From Debaryomyces hansenii CBS767 (taxonomy: Eukaryota > Ascomycota > Pichiomycetes > Serinales > Debaryomycetaceae), in contig NC_006046.2 of the NCBI RefSeq assembly GCF_000006445.2, positions 744,001 to 808,000 on the forward strand: a stretch of 64,000 nucleotides of DNA, read 5' to 3'. Each line of letters opens with the position of its first letter. Position 1 is the stretch's first letter. This document shows, in pieces, positions 60,024 to 64,000 of this stretch. The notes beneath the pieces were generated by a model. The model did not search any database and was not told the origin of the DNA. It saw nothing but the letters and a program-made list of their open reading frames with translations. The translations under genes were made by a program, and so were the position numbers.

Positions 60024-60580
60024 TTTGGTAGTTTGTTTAGCGATTGGATTAATGGCTAGCTATCTTTATTTCAATTGCCTGTGAAAAGCACCTCTTTATA
60101 TAATTTTTTTATCAAGTTTCAAACCCTTCGAACTGCCCCAAATATCATTAGATATAAATAGTTACAACTTAAAGGTAGAACAACATCACTATTACTACCC
60201 TTCACAAAGGCATAGTTTATCCGAATCAGGCTGCGAAACAATCATTTGACGCAGGGCATAAGTTCATAACACTCGTAGTTTCAAATAAACAGAATATAAT
60301 GCCATAATTACTGCTGGCGACGAGTATAAGTTATATCAGCCGCCACTAAACGGAAAGTATAGCTATTATTTGATCGCATTAAGTTTATTACGTATAAAAT
60401 GTAGGACGTTTATTCGTGTCGGTTATAAGTTGAGTAAATTTTTGACAGTGTTTACAGAATACTACGCACTCGAACTTCACCATAGCCCATATATTGCATC
60501 AGACTGCATTATACGTTCACTATCCAACATTAGTAGCAGAAGACACAAAAAATGAAAGGAAGTATAACAAAATGTGTTAG
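60024..60580. promoter_or_regulatory. Spacer upstream of the GPI-protein gene
   Basis: 557 bases between two minus-strand genes. A TATA-like TTATATAA at 60096-60103 lies about 75 bases upstream of the GPI-protein start. The 61-codon plus-strand frame at 60370-60555 has no features. Nothing else was recognised. Confidence 0.5.
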
Positions 60581-62311
60581 TTAAGCAAAACGCGAACTGC
60601 TCATACTAGGAACCATGGAATGTACATCTGTATTGAAGCCATCGTCGAATACACTCTCACTGATGCATTCACTGATAATATAATCCCAGTCACTAGCTAA
60701 TACAAAGTAGTATTGTAGGGTAGAAACGAAAAAGAGAGCAATAATCATACCTAGCCATAAACCTACCAATTCCAATTTAAAGTAGAATGCAAATGTAAAG
60801 GCGCAAGGTAACGCAATGCAGTAGTAGGATATTAGATTTAATATTCCGCCTATTTTTTGTCTGCCTTGACCTCTTAAAATCCCCCCTGTCGAGCACGATA
60901 AGAAGTCGTTAATTTGGTATATCGAAGCAATTATTAATACCTTTGAGGTAAGTTTAATGACATGGGAATCGGTGGTGTAGAGGGAAGCCAATACATCTCT
61001 AAACCAGAACAAAAAAGATCCATTAATAAACCCTAGTAGTAATGAAACGTAGATTGCAACTGTTGTTGCACACTTGGCGGGTTTCTTCGCGGCGGCACCA
61101 ATGTACCAGGCAACTCTAGTTGAAATAGCAATTGATATTGCGAAAGGTATCTGATAAAGTAGGACACAGGTGGTAGAGACAATTGATTGAGCAGCTAAAA
61201 CGTCAGTGCCAAACTTAGATGCAGTAAACGTAATGATTTCAAATGCTAACCACTCTGCCTCTACCATCAATACTCCAGGTATCGAAAGGTTTATCATTCT
61301 ACTCCAATTTCGAAACAACACGGGCGAAAGCAAACCTGTGTTAGGCCAGCATTCTTTACCCTTAACTAACCAAATATAGGAGTAAAGTAAAATACACATC
61401 AACCAGTTTGTTATTGATACAGATATAGGAGCTCCTACAAAACCCATACCAATAGATTTGTTCCATACCAACAAATAATTAAGATATGCATTCAATGGTG
61501 CACATATAGCCAATACATAAGTTGATGCATGAGATATACCTTGAGCTTGCAAAAAGTGCTTGCCATTTTCAAAGAGGATGAATGCCGGCAACCCTAAACT
61601 TAGAACTCGAAGGTATTGAGAGGCAAATGTACACAACTCCTCCTTCTCATTACCAATAATTATCAAAAGAATTGGTTTTGACCCAAATACCCATAGTAAG
61701 AACATGGGAATACACAACAAAAATAATAAATAATTGCACTTGAAAAAGTGCACCCCAACGGCGTTAAACTCTTTTCTACCATATGCCTGTGCACATAGAG
61801 TATCAAGACACGTAGAAACTCCCTGTATTATAGCGTAACCTGAAATATTGGCCGTCATTGAAGATAAGCTAACAGCCGCCAATTCCTTCAGACCTAGTCT
61901 CCCAACCGAAAATACCGATGCAACTGTTAATGAATATTGCAACAAAAATGTGATAATCAATGGAATTGAATATTCAAACAAAACCGTAATTTCTGTTTTG
62001 ATATCTGTTTCTGGTTCAGCCAATAATCCGCTCGCGTGAGATAGGACATCGCCAACGAATGATGCATTCGATCTAGACATGGTCATCATCTCTTCATTAC
62101 CTCTCTCTAAATGGTGCTTTGTTCCGCCCTGGGTTAAAATCAAGCTACTTGGGATCTTATCAGTTCCACATGAGGCAATAGAAGCTCTTCTCTTCTGAAT
62201 ATACGTGATGACCTCAGATTCATCTAAATCCTCATTTCTTGTTGCATCATACAGAAATCCGCTGTTTGCTAATGGTGAAAATTCATTATTGGATTCTCCC
62301 CTGTAGGACAT
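60581..62311 (-). CDS. MATE-family multidrug/H+ antiporter
   Basis: 576 residues. A cytosolic N-terminus of about 110 residues precedes twelve predicted membrane helices in two MatE halves (about 115-275 and 330-495). Family-like segments are FEYSIPLIITFLLQYSL, VSVFSVGRLGLKELAAVSL, GVSTCLDTLCAQAYGRKEF and LLYQIPFAISIAISTRVAWYIG. It is closest in layout to the yeast Erc1/YDR338C group, which export toxic compounds or metabolites such as ethionine. The substrate cannot be deduced. The gene is followed by ERG2 on the same strand, 886 bases upstream. Confidence 0.9.
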   Translation of the reverse strand: MSYRGESNNEFSPLANSGFLYDATRNEDLDESEVITYIQKRRASIASCGTDKIPSSLILTQGGTKHHLERGNEEMMTMSRSNASFVGDVLSHASGLLAEPETDIKTEITVLFEYSIPLIITFLLQYSLTVASVFSVGRLGLKELAAVSLSSMTANISGYAIIQGVSTCLDTLCAQAYGRKEFNAVGVHFFKCNYLLFLLCIPMFLLWVFGSKPILLIIIGNEKEELCTFASQYLRVLSLGLPAFILFENGKHFLQAQGISHASTYVLAICAPLNAYLNYLLVWNKSIGMGFVGAPISVSITNWLMCILLYSYIWLVKGKECWPNTGLLSPVLFRNWSRMINLSIPGVLMVEAEWLAFEIITFTASKFGTDVLAAQSIVSTTCVLLYQIPFAISIAISTRVAWYIGAAAKKPAKCATTVAIYVSLLLGFINGSFLFWFRDVLASLYTTDSHVIKLTSKVLIIASIYQINDFLSCSTGGILRGQGRQKIGGILNLISYYCIALPCAFTFAFYFKLELVGLWLGMIIALFFVSTLQYYFVLASDWDYIISECISESVFDDGFNTDVHSMVPSMSSSRFA

Positions 62312-63197
62312 AGTTTTTTGGAATCAAAGATGAACTGAATTGTATGATTATTTGAAGATTATTTAGTAAATCATATCATTGAAACGCACTAATCAATTTA
62401 GATTAAGCCACGCGCATAAATTCAATATCGTGGTTTTATTGTATAATAAACGAAACGTATTTCCTTTGTAAATTCTAACATAATGTTATTTTACGGTTGA
62501 TGTATATATGATCAGCTTCTGTTACTTCTACTTAATATAACTGTAAAATAGTTTGTTCTCCTTCTCCCGTTTTATTTGTATGAATAATGGCTGCAAATTT
62601 ACTATAATTCTCATATATAGCAAAAATCTAACAAAATTTAAAAAACTATTCCACAGTTCTTTTTTAGTAAAGATAGATAACAATATATCTACCTTAATAC
62701 ATAGAAGTAATAAAATTTAGAGAATAAAAGGTTAACTATTCTTGTGTATATACAAAACACTATTGGATAGGTTAGGGAAGCGCATTGAAGTACTATATAG
62801 CTCAAATAACATTCATCTATATTAATATAATGATAAACTCCCTGAAATACTCACCTTAATTTGAAAATATTCACGAGTCGTAGAAATAACTATGATCACC
62901 TTCATAATGCACGGATGTAAGTATATTAGTAGTAAAAACACTAATGTATATCTCAGATAAAGAAATAAAGAGTGCAGCGATGAAGGCTTTTTTATATAAT
63001 TACTGACAAGGAGGCCATCGACTATGTCAGTTCCATCCAACAATAATAGGAACGATACAAAAATTGACATTATTTTACAGTCTGTATTTATTCTAATAAT
63101 TACAATCTCTATAAATGATATCACAAAACATCTTTTATAATCGGGTGGTTCGATATAAAATCAGTTTCTAGGAAAAACCTAATACTGATTGACAAAT
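62312..63197. other. Spacer between the MATE gene and ERG2
   Basis: 886 AT-rich bases: MATE promoter and ERG2 3' region. A 100-codon minus-strand frame at 62822-63124 has hydrophobic stretches but no recognisable domain or promoter and lies in AT-rich sequence, so it is not called. Confidence 0.5.
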
Positions 63198-63851
63198 CTA
63201 AAACTTTCCTCTTAACAAGTTTCTGACCATATCTAAACCAGTGAAGTAAACAGTCCTACCGAAGGCATGGAAGTCCAATGTGGAGGATAATGTATCTAAG
63301 AAACCGAATGGCAACATAGCTGGAATCCAACCCTGTGCCAATTCCAATGCAAATGCACCACCTGGCATAGAATATTGCTTAGAATGTCCCTTAGCTAAAT
63401 GATGAACGTCACCTGGTAAGTAGACTTCCGGTGTCAAAGCACCTGGGTAAGCAGCCCTTTCTTCTCCAGTCAAAATTGTAAAGTAATCATCAGCAAAATG
63501 AATACCAGTATGACCTTCTGTACCGATAGCAGTTCCGAAAAAGATCAAGTATTCACTGATAGATGCATGTAAGATAAACATGGTTCCCATGGCACCACCA
63601 GCATTATTATAAACCCAGTTGTCGAAGTTGAAGTCATTGATAATATCACCATATTCGGCCTTAATCTTTGGTGCTAATTCAAGCATAATAGCAGTAGCAT
63701 TTCCATCTGGATGGTTAGCAATAACTTCTCTTGATAAGCTGGCAAGTTTTTCTTTATCAAATCTATAATTTCTTGGTAACCAAGAGTAGAACAAGTGATT
63801 AAAAACGTAAAAAATAGCTAATGGGATAGCTGTGAAGTAAAATAATTTCAT
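63198..63851 (-). CDS. ERG2: C-8 sterol isomerase
   Basis: 217 residues, the usual Erg2 length. An N-terminal membrane segment ([21 protein letters not shown]) precedes the Erg2/sigma-1 receptor fold: [46 protein letters not shown] in pieces contains the Glu and Asp of the catalytic pocket, and [15 protein letters not shown] and [17 protein letters not shown] follow. The enzyme shifts the sterol double bond from C8 to C7 in ergosterol synthesis and is the target of morpholine antifungals. It shares an Upc2-type element with HMG1. Confidence 0.98.
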   Translation of the reverse strand: MKLFYFTAIPLAIFYVFNHLFYSWLPRNYRFDKEKLASLSREVIANHPDGNATAIMLELAPKIKAEYGDIINDFNFDNWVYNNAGGAMGTMFILHASISEYLIFFGTAIGTEGHTGIHFADDYFTILTGEERAAYPGALTPEVYLPGDVHHLAKGHSKQYSMPGGAFALELAQGWIPAMLPFGFLDTLSSTLDFHAFGRTVYFTGLDMVRNLLRGKF

Positions 63852-63949
63852 TGTATAAAAAAATTATCGTCTACCTATAAGTGGTGATATAGTCTCGTAA
63901 TGGTAAGCTTTTATACCCTTTTATATTGCATCTTAAACCTTTTGGAAAA

Positions 63950-63978
63950 TTTATACGACTCGTTTATAGTCGTATAAA
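63950..63978 (-). promoter_or_regulatory. Sterol-response inverted repeat upstream of ERG2
   Basis: A perfect inverted repeat has arms TTTATACGACT (63950-63960) and AGTCGTATAAA (63968-63978) around a 7-base centre (CGTTTAT). Each arm contains TCGTATA, the Upc2/Ecm22 sterol regulatory element, and the centre makes a third, variant TCGTTTA. It lies about 100-125 bases upstream of the ERG2 start. Confidence 0.75.
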
Positions 63979-64000
63979 AAATTATTTTGTGTTACTTGAA

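Noticed and set aside
62822..63124. 100-codon hydrophobic frame between the MATE gene and ERG2
   Set aside because: AT-rich sequence easily gives hydrophobic frames; no motif or promoter evidence.
1..64000. tRNA genes
   Set aside because: I scanned spacers by eye on both strands for GGTTCGAAtCC-type B boxes and saw none with an A box at the right distance. A tRNAscan run would be decisive.
1..64000. Testing CUG reassignment from conserved positions
   Set aside because: I found CTG codons only at weakly conserved sites, which neither support nor exclude serine decoding. Aligning all CTG positions to orthologues would decide.

Overview
The window looks like nuclear DNA of a budding yeast (Saccharomycotina), most probably a Debaryomycetaceae / CUG-Ser-clade species. 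The evidence is: AT-rich sequence; tightly packed, mostly intron-less genes; the few introns lie at the extreme 5' end and have a strict TACTAAC branch point; and the proteins resemble yeast families (SKO1 with an Atf1-type HRA region, HMG1, ORC1, TEM1, VPS27, ERG2). I could not test CUG decoding. Proteins are described with the standard code, so CTG 'leucines' may be serines. No species name is claimed.

Layout. 0-12 kb is a core block: the 3' tail of an unrecognised gene, a YAT2-like carnitine acetyltransferase, an Msb1-like polarity protein, the bZIP factor SKO1 and the ER mannosidase MNS1. About 12.2-20.4 kb is gene-poor and looks accessory. It holds a protein that appears to join a PD-(D/E)XK nuclease-like domain to a kinase-like domain and is flanked by a diverged direct repeat, a zinc alcohol dehydrogenase, and a secreted Rds1-type ferritin-like gene broken by a frameshift. 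A Zn2Cys6 regulator closes this stretch at 20.5 kb. From 23 kb on the gene set is conserved: a membrane cytochrome-b5/MAPR protein, STR2, HMG1, FPR3/4, RPL6, a tricalbin, RPS1, TEM1, ORC1, TSR2, a Hid1/Ecm30 protein, a pICln/Lot5 protein, calcineurin A, SPE1, VPS27, ROT1, a G1 cyclin, BBP1, a small GPI wall protein, a MATE transporter and ERG2.

Three genes need 5' introns to read properly: RPL6 (12-nt first exon), the tricalbin (9-nt first exon) and TEM1 (32-nt first exon). All three have a perfect TACTAAC close to the 3' splice site. Regulatory sequence is visible at several genes: a 29-bp inverted repeat built from Upc2-type TCGTATA elements upstream of ERG2 and one such element upstream of HMG1; CRE-like TGACGTAA sites upstream of SKO1, which encodes a CRE-binding factor; and a Gcn4-type TGACTCA upstream of STR2.

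Functional themes: sterol synthesis (HMG1, ERG2), ribosome production (RPL6, RPS1, TSR2, FPR3/4), cell cycle and spindle pole (ORC1, TEM1, BBP1, G1 cyclin), membrane contact and trafficking (tricalbin, VPS27, Hid1 family), and stress signalling (SKO1, calcineurin). The most unusual locus is the nuclease-kinase gene at 12.9-14.9 kb. I saw no tRNA gene, intact transposon or CRISPR array.
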